A stretch of DNA of 64,000 nt, taken from assembly GCA_963805525.1 (NCBI GenBank), contig CAWDUT010000007.1, positions 1,364,001 to 1,428,000 of the forward strand, read 5' to 3'. Below the pieces are notes generated by a model that searched no databases, had not been told where the DNA came from, and saw only the letters and a program-made list of their open reading frames with translations. Position 1 is the stretch's first letter. Each line of letters starts with the position of its first letter. A program made the position numbers and the translations under genes. The DNA is from DASQFQ01 sp963805525. Its GTDB lineage: Bacteria; Actinomycetota; Thermoleophilia; Solirubrobacterales; Solirubrobacteraceae. Shown here one piece after another: positions 26,068-34,389 of the stretch.

Positions 26068-28332
26068 ATGCACCGGCCCAATATCGCCGCCCGCGCCGCC
26101 GCTTGGAGCGCGGCGCACTCCCGCCTCGCCATCCTCGGGTGGGTCGTGCTCGTCGTCTTCGCCTTCGTGCTGGCGGGATCAGTCGGGCAGAACACCCTCG
26201 ACCCGAGCCAGGTCGGCAACGGCGACTCCCAGCGTGCCGACCGCGCGATCAACCGTGCCGGCTTCCCCGACCGCGTCGACGAGCAGGTCCTCGTTCAGGC
26301 GCGCGGCAGCATGACCGCGACCGACTCGGCGTTCGTGGCAGGGGTTCGCGACGTCGTCGCCCGCCTGGGGCGCACCCGCTACGTGCAGGACGTGCGCTCG
26401 CCGCTCGACGCCCGCAACGCCAACCAGGTGTCGCGTGACGGACGCTCGGCGCTGGTGACCTTCAAGCTGCTCGGCAAGGCCGAGATGGCGAAGGATCGCG
26501 TGCAGCGCTCGCTGGACGCCACCACCGCCGCGCAGCGGGCGCACCCGGACCTACGCATCGAGCAGTTCGGCGACGCCAGCTCGAACAAGGCCCTGTCGGA
26601 AGCGTTCGCGTCGGACTTCCACCGCGCGGAGTTCCTCTCGCTCCCGGTGACGCTCGCGATCCTCGTGGTGGCCTTCGGCTCGCTGGTCGCCGCCGGCATC
26701 CCGCTGCTGCTCGGGCTCTCGTCCGTGTTCATCGCCCTCGGGATCATCGTTCCGCTGAGCCAGATCTGGCCGGTCGAGGAATCGATCTCGTCGGTGATCC
26801 TGCTGATCGGCCTCGCGGTCGGCGTCGACTACTCGATGTTCTATCTGCGCCGCCGCATGGAGGAGCGCGACGCAGGCCGGCCGCCGGCTGAGGCCCTGGC
26901 GGTCGCGGCCGCCACGTCGGGACGTGCGGTCCTGGTCTCGGGGCTCACGGTCATGATCGCGATGGCCGGCATGCTGCTGGCCGGCAACGCGGTCTTTACG
27001 TCATTTGGCATCGGCACGATGATCGTCGTCGCCGTCGCCGTGGTCGGCTCGATGACGGTGCTGCCCGCGACGCTGTCGAAGCTCGGCGACCGGGTCGAGA
27101 AGGGCCGCGTGCCCGTCATCGCCGCGCACCGGCACCGCTCGCACGAGAACCGCGCGTGGAGCTTCGTGCTCGACCGCACGCTGCGCCGGCCCGTGCTCTC
27201 GCTCGCCCTCGGCGCCGGGCTGCTGCTCCTGCTGGCCAGCCCCGCATTGCACCTCCAGACGGTCAACACCGGCGTGCAGGGCCTGCCCCGCGACCTCCCG
27301 ATCATGAAGACCTACGACCGCATCCAGGCGGCCTTCCCCGGCGGGCCGCTGCCGGCGTTCGTGACCGTGCAGGCGCGCGACGTCACCTCGGGGTCGGTCG
27401 ACGGCGCGATCGAGCGCCTGCGCATCGATGCCGTCGACACCGGGCTCATGAGCGATCCCACGCAGGTCACGGTCAACCCACGCCGCGACCTCGCGATCGT
27501 GTCCATCCCGCTGAAGGGCACTGGCACGAACACGACCTCCAACCGGGCGCTCAGCGTGCTCCGCGACAAGATCATCCCGGACACGCTCGGGGCGATCCCC
27601 GGGGTTCGCGTGCACACGACCGGACTGACCGCCGGATCGCGCGACTTCAACGACACCATGACGAGTCACCTGCCGCTGGTCTTCGGCTTCGTGCTGTCGC
27701 TGGCGTTCCTGCTGCTGTTGGTGACGTTCCGGTCGATCGTCGTCCCGGCCAAGGCGATCGTCTTGAACCTGCTCTCCGTGGCCGCCGCCTACGGCGTCCT
27801 GACCTGGGTGTTCCAGGAAGGGCACCTCCAGGGCCTGCTCGGCTTCACGCCGATCGGAGGGATCACCGCCTGGCTGCCCCTGTTCCTGTTCGTGATCCTG
27901 TTCGGGCTCTCGATGGACTACCACGTGTTCATCCTCAGCCGGATCCGCGAGGCGGTCGACCGCGGCGAGCCCACCGAGGAGGCGGTGCTTCACGGCATCA
28001 AGTCCACCGCCGGGATCGTGACCAGCGCGGCCGTGGTGATGATCGCCGTGTTCTCGATCTTCGGAACCCTCGGCGCCCTGGACTTCAAGATGATGGGCGT
28101 CGGGCTGGCCGTCGCCGTGCTCGTCGACGCGACGGTCGTCCGCGCCGTGCTGCTGCCGTCCGCGATGAAGCTCCTCGGCGAGTGGAACTGGTACCTGCCG
28201 TGGTGGCTCCAATGGCTGCCCGAGGTCCGGCTCGAGGCACCGCCGCCGCCGACCGCGGCGGACGCCGACTTCGACGAGCTTCCCATCAGGGCATCGGCCA
28301 CCCGCCGGCCGCATGTACGCTCGCGCCCGTGA
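26068..28332 (+). CDS. MMPL family RND transporter
   Basis: This 754-residue protein has two repeats, each with one membrane helix, a large extracytoplasmic domain and five clustered helices, for about 12 in total. VGVDYSMFYLRRRMEER near residue 250 and LFGLSMDYHVFILSRIREA near residue 610 are the conserved MMPL/SSD-like helix signatures with the buried Asp-Tyr pair used for proton relay. MMPL proteins export lipids and lipid-linked products in actinobacteria. It follows the SDR/KAS pair by 267 bp and may export their product; that is inference. Its TGA overlaps the GTG start of rocD in a GTGA junction. Confidence 0.87.
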   Translation: MHRPNIAARAAAWSAAHSRLAILGWVVLVVFAFVLAGSVGQNTLDPSQVGNGDSQRADRAINRAGFPDRVDEQVLVQARGSMTATDSAFVAGVRDVVARLGRTRYVQDVRSPLDARNANQVSRDGRSALVTFKLLGKAEMAKDRVQRSLDATTAAQRAHPDLRIEQFGDASSNKALSEAFASDFHRAEFLSLPVTLAILVVAFGSLVAAGIPLLLGLSSVFIALGIIVPLSQIWPVEESISSVILLIGLAVGVDYSMFYLRRRMEERDAGRPPAEALAVAAATSGRAVLVSGLTVMIAMAGMLLAGNAVFTSFGIGTMIVVAVAVVGSMTVLPATLSKLGDRVEKGRVPVIAAHRHRSHENRAWSFVLDRTLRRPVLSLALGAGLLLLLASPALHLQTVNTGVQGLPRDLPIMKTYDRIQAAFPGGPLPAFVTVQARDVTSGSVDGAIERLRIDAVDTGLMSDPTQVTVNPRRDLAIVSIPLKGTGTNTTSNRALSVLRDKIIPDTLGAIPGVRVHTTGLTAGSRDFNDTMTSHLPLVFGFVLSLAFLLLLVTFRSIVVPAKAIVLNLLSVAAAYGVLTWVFQEGHLQGLLGFTPIGGITAWLPLFLFVILFGLSMDYHVFILSRIREAVDRGEPTEEAVLHGIKSTAGIVTSAAVVMIAVFSIFGTLGALDFKMMGVGLAVAVLVDATVVRAVLLPSAMKLLGEWNWYLPWWLQWLPEVRLEAPPPPTAADADFDELPIRASATRRPHVRSRP

Positions 28333-29546
28333 CTTCGCGCACCGACGCGGACGAGGCGGTCCAGGCCGAGGACCGTCACGGCGCCCACAACTACGACCCT
28401 CTCCGCATCGTGCTCTGCCGTGGCGAGGGCGTCTGGGTGCGCGACGTCGAGGACCGCCGCTACTACGACGCGCTCTCGGCCTACTCGGCGATGAACTTCG
28501 GTCATCGCCATCCGCGGCTCGTCCGCGCTGCCGCGGAGCAGCTCGAGCGGCTGACGCTGACGAGCCGCGCCTTCCACAACGACCAGCTTGGACCCTTCTG
28601 CGCCGAGCTGGCCGAGTTCTGCGGAAGCGATCGTGTTCTGCCGATGAACACGGGCGCCGAGGCGGTCGAGACGGCGATCAAGCTCGCGCGAAAGTGGGGC
28701 TACGAGCGCAAGGGCGTCGAACCGGGTCGCGCCGAGATCGTCGTGTGCGCCGGCAACTTCCATGGCCGGACGACCACGATCGTCGGCTTCTCCGACGACC
28801 CGCTGGCGCGGACCGGCTTTGGCCCCTTCGCCCCCGGGTTCGTCCGGGTGCCGTACGGTGACCCGGACGCGCTGCGCTCGGCCGTCGGCGAGCACACCGT
28901 CGCCTTCCTCGTCGAGCCGATCCAGGGGGAGGCCGGAGTCATCATCCCGCCCGACGGCTACCTCGCCGCCGCGCGGTCGATCTGCGACGAGGCCGGCGTC
29001 CTTCTCGTCGCCGACGAGGTCCAGTCCGGTCTCGGCCGCGCCGGCCGGCGCTTCGCGTGCGACCACGAAGATGTGCAGCCCGACCTCTACCTGCTCGGAA
29101 AGGCGCTCGGCGGCGGCATTCTGCCGGTCTCGGCGGTCGTGGGCACCGACGAGGTCCTCGGCGTCCTCCACCCGGGCGAGCACGGCAGCACGTTCGGCGG
29201 CAACCCGCTCGCGTGCGCCGTCGGCCGCGAGGTGCTGCGCCTGCTGGCGGACGGCCGGCTCATCGACGAGTCCGCGGCGCTGGGCGACGCCACAGCCGCC
29301 CGGCTGCGAGCCGCCGCCCACCCATCGGTCCGTGAGGTGCGACAGCGCGGCCTGTGGCTCGGGATCGATCTGGTCGACGACGCTCTCCCGGCCCGGCGGG
29401 CCAGCGAGCGGCTCATGGAGCGCGGCGTGCTGGCCAAGGACACCCATGAGACGACGCTGCGCGTCGCGCCACCCCTCACCACCACAGCCGCCGAGCTCGA
29501 CTGGGCGCTCGAGCGCCTCGACGAGGTGCTCGCGGGCCTGCTCTGA
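28329..29546 (+). CDS. rocD: Ornithine-oxo-acid aminotransferase
   Basis: This 405-residue class III PLP aminotransferase has the PLP-phosphate loop MNTGAEAVETAIKLARKWGY near residue 108, DEVQSGLGRAGR near residue 232, and the PLP lysine in LLGKALGGGILPVSAV near residue 258. The N-terminal AHNYDPLRIVLCRGEGVWV and ALSAYSAMNFGHRHP are specific for ornithine transaminase. It converts ornithine and 2-oxoglutarate to glutamate semialdehyde (which cyclises to pyrroline-5-carboxylate) and glutamate. The GTG 28329 start overlaps the MMPL stop by 4 bp. A decayed proC lies immediately downstream on the other strand. Confidence 0.9.
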   Translation: MTSRTDADEAVQAEDRHGAHNYDPLRIVLCRGEGVWVRDVEDRRYYDALSAYSAMNFGHRHPRLVRAAAEQLERLTLTSRAFHNDQLGPFCAELAEFCGSDRVLPMNTGAEAVETAIKLARKWGYERKGVEPGRAEIVVCAGNFHGRTTTIVGFSDDPLARTGFGPFAPGFVRVPYGDPDALRSAVGEHTVAFLVEPIQGEAGVIIPPDGYLAAARSICDEAGVLLVADEVQSGLGRAGRRFACDHEDVQPDLYLLGKALGGGILPVSAVVGTDEVLGVLHPGEHGSTFGGNPLACAVGREVLRLLADGRLIDESAALGDATAARLRAAAHPSVREVRQRGLWLGIDLVDDALPARRASERLMERGVLAKDTHETTLRVAPPLTTTAAELDWALERLDEVLAGLL

Positions 29547-29775
29547 TCAACCGCCGAGTTCGCGCGAACGCTGCGTGGCCGCCGTCACGGCGTCCAAGAA
29601 CGCGGCTCGCGCCCCGTGGCGCTCGAGCTCACGCAGGCGGGCGGCGGTCGTCCCGCCCGGACTGGTGACCGCAGCTCGCAGCGCCGCCGGACTGTCGCCA
29701 CGATCCACGGCAGCTGCGCGGAGCCCAGCAGCGTCTGGAACGCCAACGTCTCGGCGGGTCGAGCACCACGGTCGA
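29547..29775 (-). pseudogene. Remnant of proC (pyrroline-5-carboxylate reductase), C-terminal fragment with frameshift
   Basis: Read on the minus strand, a frame ending with TGA at 29547-29549 encodes the ProC C-terminus: DSPAALRAAVTSPGGTTAAR followed by LRELERHGARAAFLDAVTAA and a closing RSRELGG. TSPGGTT is the signature of ProC. The preceding helix (AETLAFQTLLGSAQL) is present but in a different frame, so a frameshift separates them, and nothing matching the NADPH-binding half is visible upstream. It lies tail to tail with rocD, whose product feeds the same intermediate. Confidence 0.75.
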
Positions 29776-29867
29776 CAGAACGGGCCGCTTCGACGTGACG
29801 GTGGTCGCCTACCCCGGGGAGCGGCGGTGTGCGTGCCGGCGGCCTGACCGCAGACATCCGGTGCTAG

Positions 29868-30956
29868 TTACTCGCCTGCACGTCGGGTCGACGTCCGCCG
29901 TTCAGGCCGATGCCCGAGAGCCGGCGATCGTCTCCGGTCCGACCCCACGGTTCGTCGGCCACTGCGCTCGGTCGCATGGCTGACCTCGCGGCGGCGTTGT
30001 GTGTACAGCGCGGCGTCGGCGCGCGCCACGAGCTGCGCGGGTGAGTCGCCCTCTCGCAGTTGTGCCAGGCCGACTGTGACCGACCCATGCTCGGGGGCTG
30101 CGGCCAGAGCAGCCGTGATGAGCGCGAGCCGCGTCGTCGCCTCGGACATGTCCAGGCCGGCGAATGCGCACACGAACTCGTCGCCGCCGTAGCGGATGAT
30201 CAGGTCGTGCGAGCGAAGCTTGCCCCGGAAGCTGTTGGCGACATCGAGCAGCAGCCGATCACCGGCGGCGTGTCCGAGCGAGTCGTTGATGACCTTTAGA
30301 TGGTCGACGTCAACGAACGCGAGCACGAGCGGCAGCTCTGACCGTCTCGCTCTCGCAATCTCGCGCTCGAGCTCCATCAGCCCGGCGCCCCGCACATACA
30401 CACCGGTCAGGTCATCGAAGAACGCGCTGGCGCGCTCCTGCGCCGACGCTCCGCGATCGGCCAGCGCCGTGCGACGATCGACCTCGGCTTGAGAGCGCTC
30501 GCACGCCCCTGCCCCGCGATCCGCCAGGGCCGAGTCCCGGTCGCGCCCCGCTTGCGAGCGCTCGCCCGCTCCGGCTCGACGGTCCTGCGAGGCACGCCTC
30601 CGATCGGCGGCGGCTGCTGCTCGCGCCAGCCCTGAGTCACGCGAGACCCCGACACCTGCACGTACTTCAGACTGCTCGACGGCCGCGTCGCGCTGCTCGG
30701 CGGCCTGATCCCGGCGCTCGGCTGCCAGGTCCCGCTCGTCGCCGGCTTGGTCGCGCGCGTCACCGGCAATATCTCGCTCGTCGCCGGCGTGATCTCGGTC
30801 ATCGGCCGCTAGGTCGCGCTGTTCAGCGGCTTCATCATGAGCGTCGCCGGCTTGGTCGCGCTGGTCGGCGGCGTGCTCGCGCCGGTCGGCGAGCGAACGC
30901 CCGCTTCCCGGATCGGCCGCGCCCGACTGATCGCTATCGACCAAGGCTGACCTCAT
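29868..30956 (-). CDS. Diguanylate cyclase (GGDEF) with long RD-repeat N-terminus
   Basis: The product has about 362 residues. Residues about 20-110 are a heptad-like repeat of the form D-x-R-D-x-A-x (for example AADQRDQAGDAHDEAAEQRD). A second repeat of the type ADRGAGACERSQA follows to about residue 185. The C-terminal GGDEF domain has FDDLTGVYVRGAG, a full active site RYGGDEF and, five residues upstream, the RSHD inhibitory I-site. It should therefore make cyclic di-GMP with product feedback. No membrane segment or sensor domain is seen; the charged repeats probably form a long helix or coiled coil for oligomerisation. ATG 30956 is preferred; an in-frame TTG at 31004 adds 16 residues. Confidence 0.85.
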   Translation of the reverse strand: MRSALVDSDQSGAADPGSGRSLADRREHAADQRDQAGDAHDEAAEQRDLAADDRDHAGDERDIAGDARDQAGDERDLAAERRDQAAEQRDAAVEQSEVRAGVGVSRDSGLARAAAAADRRRASQDRRAGAGERSQAGRDRDSALADRGAGACERSQAEVDRRTALADRGASAQERASAFFDDLTGVYVRGAGLMELEREIARARRSELPLVLAFVDVDHLKVINDSLGHAAGDRLLLDVANSFRGKLRSHDLIIRYGGDEFVCAFAGLDMSEATTRLALITAALAAAPEHGSVTVGLAQLREGDSPAQLVARADAALYTQRRREVSHATERSGRRTVGSDRRRSPALGHRPERRTSTRRAGE

Positions 30957-31187
30957 CGGATCGACCGAGGGTTCCTCGCCTGAACGCCCCGCGGGCCGCG
31001 ACAAGCAGGCGCATGCGATGCGTCAGACGCCCCCGCGCGTCGACGTCACCGCTCGGAGATGCTCGGCTGCCCGTCGGGCCTGGTGCAGCGCAGCCAGAGC
31101 GACGGCGGCCGAAAACTCGCCCCCACCCGGCAAGATCTTCCCCGCTTGTTCCCCGTCGCCTCGCACACGGCTAGGGAACTGAGAAGC

Positions 31188-31215
31188 CGAAAGACCCGCG
31201 TTTGCGGGCCTTTCG
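31188..31215 (-). terminator. Hairpin terminator downstream of the tRNA-Pro relic
   Basis: An imperfect 12-bp stem (CGAAAG-A-CCCGC against GCGGG-C-CTTTCG, one mismatch) has a 4-nt loop. It directly follows the 3' end of the tRNA-Pro fragment on the minus strand, as intrinsic terminators do after tRNA genes. It appears to have been carried along with the fragment. Confidence 0.6.
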
Positions 31216-31220
31216 TGGAG

Positions 31221-31267
31221 TCGGGGAGACAGGATGTGAACCTGCGACCGCCCGGCCCCCAGCCGGA
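31221..31267 (-). pseudogene. 3'-half fragment of tRNA-Pro(GGG), possible attachment-site relic
   Basis: On the minus strand 31267-31221 reads the anticodon arm (stem TCCGG/CCGGG, loop CTGGGGG with anticodon GGG), variable loop CGGTC, T-arm GCAGG-TTCACAT-CCTGT and acceptor strand CTCCCCG plus A. No D-arm or 5' acceptor strand is found upstream. T-loop position 58 is C instead of the near-invariant A and no CCA is encoded, so it is not functional. It may be a duplicated tRNA 3' end left by an integrative element. The rest of the 393-bp gap (30957-31349) holds only the adjoining terminator. Confidence 0.6.
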
Positions 31268-31349
31268 TGGTTCTGGTTTGTCCGAGTGGACCTCGGTTCC
31301 GTGGACCCCGTGGCATCCGCGGACGGCGCGACCAGCGCCTGGAGCTGTC

Positions 31350-31613
31350 TCAGCGGGGTCGCGGCCGGAGCGCACCCCCCGACCAGCCCATCGCTCCCGG
31401 CGGATCCGTCCGGGCCTCCCCGTACCCGCAGACGGGGCATGCGTCGAGTTGCTCGCGGTGCCAGCGGGCGACGCGGAGGAAGAACAGCGAGAGGTAGTGG
31501 TAGCGCTCCAGACGTCGCCACGGGGCGGTGTTGTGGCAACGGGGACACGTCCGTTGCGCGAGCTCGCCGAGCAGCTTGAGCTTGGTGCCGTAGCCGATGA
31601 ACAGGAAGAACAT
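31350..31613 (-). CDS. Small zinc-ribbon protein
   Basis: This 87-residue protein begins MFFLFIGYGTKLKLLGELAQ. It has two CxxC knuckles, TCPRCHNT near residue 22 and DACPVCGYGEA near residue 58, which together form a zinc ribbon, with LSLFFLRVARWHREQ between. Small actinobacterial zinc-ribbon proteins with this FFLFxGYGTK opening are common and of unknown function. The C-terminal tail (Gly/Arg/Pro-rich) looks variable. It starts 8 bp after the stop of the response regulator gene and is probably its last co-transcribed neighbour. Confidence 0.78.
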   Translation of the reverse strand: MFFLFIGYGTKLKLLGELAQRTCPRCHNTAPWRRLERYHYLSLFFLRVARWHREQLDACPVCGYGEARTDPPGAMGWSGGALRPRPR

Positions 31614-31620
31614 GAGGGCC

Positions 31621-32274
31621 TCAGTCCAGGAGTCCCTGCTCGAGTGCGAGCGTCAGCGTGTCGTCGATCCGGCGGGTGCCGAGCTTGACCGCCGCGTCGA
31701 GCAGGTGGCGCTCGATCGTGTCGGCCTCGAGCCCGGTGAGCCGGGGCAGCTCGCCGGCGGTCCAGCCGTCACGCAGCAGTTGCAGCAACGCGCGCTCGGC
31801 GGGGACCAGCGGCGACGGAGGTGGCGTCGCATCCCGGCTGACCCTGCCGCGCAGCGCGGCGGCGTCGAGCGCGGCGAGGATCTCGTCGCGCGGGACGTCC
31901 TTGGAGAGATAGCCGGCGGCGCCGGCAGTCAGCGCCTGGTCGACGATCTCGGGCTCGACGAACGCGGAGAGCAGGACGACGGGCACGTGGATGCCGTCGC
32001 GCTGAAGCCGGCGCAGGATCGCGAGACCGTCCAGCGTGGGCATCCGCAGGTCCAGCAGCGCCACGTCGGGCCGGTGCCGGGCGATCAGCCGCAGCGCGAC
32101 TTCGCCGTCGCCGGTCTCGCCGACGATGCGGTAGTGGCGCCCACGGTCCAGCAGCGCGCGGGCGATGCCGTCGCGATAGACGGGATGGTCGTCGGCGATG
32201 ACGACCCGCAGCAGTCGGATGGCGGGGCTGGCGTGCGACGGGGCGGTTTCGAGGGTGGTGCTCGGGGCGGTCAT
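31621..32274 (-). CDS. NarL/LuxR-like response regulator with divergent output domain
   Basis: This protein of about 217 residues has a receiver domain: VVIADDHPVYRDGIARALL, phospho-acceptor in DVALLDLRMPTLDGL, switch residues LLSAF and the lysine in GYLSKDVPRDE. The C-terminal region (LVPAERALLQLLRDG to LEQGLLD) aligns with a LuxR helix-turn-helix but has lost its usual recognition-helix residues (here EADTIERHLLDAAVKLG), so DNA binding is uncertain. It belongs to the minus-strand run of regulator, kinase, regulator, zinc ribbon. ATG 32274 is chosen; a GTG at 32310 is possible. Confidence 0.75.
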   Translation of the reverse strand: MTAPSTTLETAPSHASPAIRLLRVVIADDHPVYRDGIARALLDRGRHYRIVGETGDGEVALRLIARHRPDVALLDLRMPTLDGLAILRRLQRDGIHVPVVLLSAFVEPEIVDQALTAGAAGYLSKDVPRDEILAALDAAALRGRVSRDATPPPSPLVPAERALLQLLRDGWTAGELPRLTGLEADTIERHLLDAAVKLGTRRIDDTLTLALEQGLLD

Positions 32275-32390
32275 CGGGTGCTCGATTCGGGTTGTCGCTT
32301 CGGGATGCACAGAGGGTCCGCCGCGGCGCTGCCCCGCGCCATCCGCCGGGCGGCGGCCGTTGCGGATGAGCGGGACGTGGTCCGATCGGA

Positions 32391-33596
32391 CTACCGGGGC
32401 AGCCGCACGGTGACCGTCGTGCCGGCGCCGGGCGAGGACGCGACGTCGAAGGTCCCGCCGGCGGCGACGGCGCGCTCCGCGCCGGTGGCGAGGCCGATGT
32501 GGCCGTGCGCGATGGCGTCGGAGCGCTGCTCGGCGGCGAACCCGCGTCCGTCGTCGGCGACGACCAGCACGACGGCCTCGGGCCCTGAGCTGAGCTCCAG
32601 CCGGATGGTGCTGGCCTGGGAGTGCCGGGCGGCGTTGACGAGCAGCTCGCGTGCGAGCGAGAGGACGAGCTGCTCCTGCCCCGCGGTCAGGCTCGTCTCG
32701 TCGATCTCGACCTGAGCGCGCGCGCCGGCGCGGCGGGCCGCCGTCTCGGCATGGGCGGTCAGCGCGGCGCGCAGGCCGGCGTGGTCCAGGACGTAGGGAT
32801 GCAGCTCGAAGATCTCGCCGCGCAGCTGATCCACGGTCGCCGCCAGCGCGTGGTCGGCGCGCTGGTAGGAATCCTCGTCGTGGTGGCGGTGGTGGTCGCG
32901 CAGCTCGTGCCGGGCGAGCAGCAGGTTCTGGATCGCCTCGTCGTGAAGCACCTCGGCGAGGCGCCCACGCTCGCGTTCCTCGGCGGTGAGCGCCTGAGCG
33001 AGCAGCCGGCCGCGCTCGTCCGCAGCGGCACGGATCCGCCGATCACGGGCTGCGAGCAGTGCCGACAGCACGACGGCCGCCGCTCCGGCCCATGCGAGAT
33101 AGAGCGCGTGCGCCGCGATGGTGTCGATATCGGTGCGGGAGCGCGTCTCAGGATGCGAGATCGAGATCAGCACGTAGGCAAGCACGGCCGCCGCGGACCA
33201 GGCCGCGGTGAGGACCGGCCGCAGGCGGAACGCGGCCACCAGCGGAAGAGCGAAGAACGCCAGCCGCGCCTCGGAATACGGGCCGCCCGAGGTGTACGTC
33301 AGCGCCGCGATCGCGACGAGGTCCACGACGGGCTCGAGGCGCGCCAGGCGGGGCAGCCACGGGAGGCGGCCAGCTGCCTCCAGCGCGTGCGCGATCAGGA
33401 GAACGGCCGCCCACACGCCGACGAGGACGAGGAGCGGCTCGAACAGATCGCTGTCGGGCGGCCCCGGCCGCTCCACGTCGGCCTGGCCGATCGCGACGAG
33501 CGGTATCAATGCCACCCGCAGCACCGCCATCCCGAGCTCGGCGCGGATCGTCTCCTCCTGCGCCGGCGCGGCAGCGGCGTCGACCGGTGCGCTCAC
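32391..33596 (-). CDS. Sensor histidine kinase, HisKA_3 (NarX/LiaS-like) type
   Basis: This 401-residue protein has an N-terminal membrane domain with about five or six helices (residues about 25-190). A coiled linker with the phospho-histidine in RGRLAEVLHDEAIQNLLLAR (about residue 225) follows, then a GHKL ATPase domain with N-box ARELLVNAARHSQ near residue 315 and DDGRGFAAEQ near residue 345. The HDE motif also suggests phosphatase activity. Its start overlaps the stop of the upstream NarL-type regulator (33593-34234) in an ATGA junction, so these two are a clear pair. The signal is unknown; it may be a membrane redox state, given the divergent redox operon. Confidence 0.87.
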   Translation of the reverse strand: MSAPVDAAAAPAQEETIRAELGMAVLRVALIPLVAIGQADVERPGPPDSDLFEPLLVLVGVWAAVLLIAHALEAAGRLPWLPRLARLEPVVDLVAIAALTYTSGGPYSEARLAFFALPLVAAFRLRPVLTAAWSAAAVLAYVLISISHPETRSRTDIDTIAAHALYLAWAGAAAVVLSALLAARDRRIRAAADERGRLLAQALTAEERERGRLAEVLHDEAIQNLLLARHELRDHHRHHDEDSYQRADHALAATVDQLRGEIFELHPYVLDHAGLRAALTAHAETAARRAGARAQVEIDETSLTAGQEQLVLSLARELLVNAARHSQASTIRLELSSGPEAVVLVVADDGRGFAAEQRSDAIAHGHIGLATGAERAVAAGGTFDVASSPGAGTTVTVRLPR

Positions 33597-34234
33597 TCGA
33601 GCAATCCGGCCCGCATCGCCGCCGCCACGGCCGCCGCACGGTCCGCGACGTCCAGCTTCTCGTAGATGCGCGCCTGATGGGACTTCACGGTGGCCGTCGC
33701 GAGGTACAGCTGCCGTCCGATCGCCGGCGCCGAGAGCCCGTCGGCCATCAGTCCCAGGACCTCCTGCTCGCGCGGCGTCAGCCGCGGGCGATCCTCGCGC
33801 GACCGTTCGCGCAGCTCCGCGAACAACGCGCCCTGCAGCCGCGGCTCGACGCGCGACTCGCCTCGCGCGATTGCCGCGACGGCGTCGAGCACCGCGTCGC
33901 GATCGGCGTCCTTGGAGAAGAAGCCGGCCGCGCCGGCCGACATCGCCTCGTAGACCAGCCGCGGGTCCGTGAACGCCGACAGCACCAGCACCCGCGTCGC
34001 CAGCCCGTCACGCGTGATCGCGTTCGCGATCCCGACGCCGTCGATCCCCGGCATCCGCAGGTCGACCACCGCCACGGCCGGGGAGAGCTCGCGGATGCCG
34101 GCCAGCGCCGCGACCCCGTCGCCCACCTCGCGGACCAGCTCCAGGCCGGGCCGTTCGCGCACCGCGCGCGCGATGCCCTCGCGGAACAACGGATGGTCAT
34201 CCGCTACCAGCACCGTGACGCGTGGCTCGATCAT
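33593..34234 (-). CDS. NarL/FixJ family response regulator (canonical)
   Basis: This 213-residue protein has a receiver with VLVADDHPLFREGIARAV, phospho-acceptor AVAVVDLRMPGIDGV and lysine GFFSKDADRDAV. The intact LuxR-type helix-turn-helix is LTPREQEVLGLMADGLS followed by ATATVKSHQARIYEKLDV. Of three response regulators here, this is the only one with a canonical output domain. It is translationally coupled to the histidine kinase and divergent from a third regulator that heads the redox operon, so the 155-bp intergenic region 34235-34389 is its probable target. Confidence 0.88.
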   Translation of the reverse strand: MIEPRVTVLVADDHPLFREGIARAVRERPGLELVREVGDGVAALAGIRELSPAVAVVDLRMPGIDGVGIANAITRDGLATRVLVLSAFTDPRLVYEAMSAGAAGFFSKDADRDAVLDAVAAIARGESRVEPRLQGALFAELRERSREDRPRLTPREQEVLGLMADGLSAPAIGRQLYLATATVKSHQARIYEKLDVADRAAAVAAAMRAGLLE

Positions 34235-34389
34235 CGACCGCTTCTAGCACGACCACCCCGCGCGGTCGAGCCGCCTCCTCCGATCGACGGACGCAGATCC
34301 CGTCCGAACGAACGCCGATCGCACGATCGCCGCGGGCCCCGCGCCGGGCGATGCTCCCGCCACGACCCGCCCGAAGACTCGAGGACACC

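Noticed and set aside
31221..31330. Complete tRNA-Pro gene
   Set aside because: No D-arm or 5' acceptor strand pairs with the 3' half, and T-loop position 58 is C; only a fragment is supported.
31059..31688. 209-codon frame with DVNLRPPGPQPDG-like peptide
   Set aside because: This peptide type is a known artefact of translating the reverse strand of tRNA-Pro 3' regions; here it reads through the tRNA relic.
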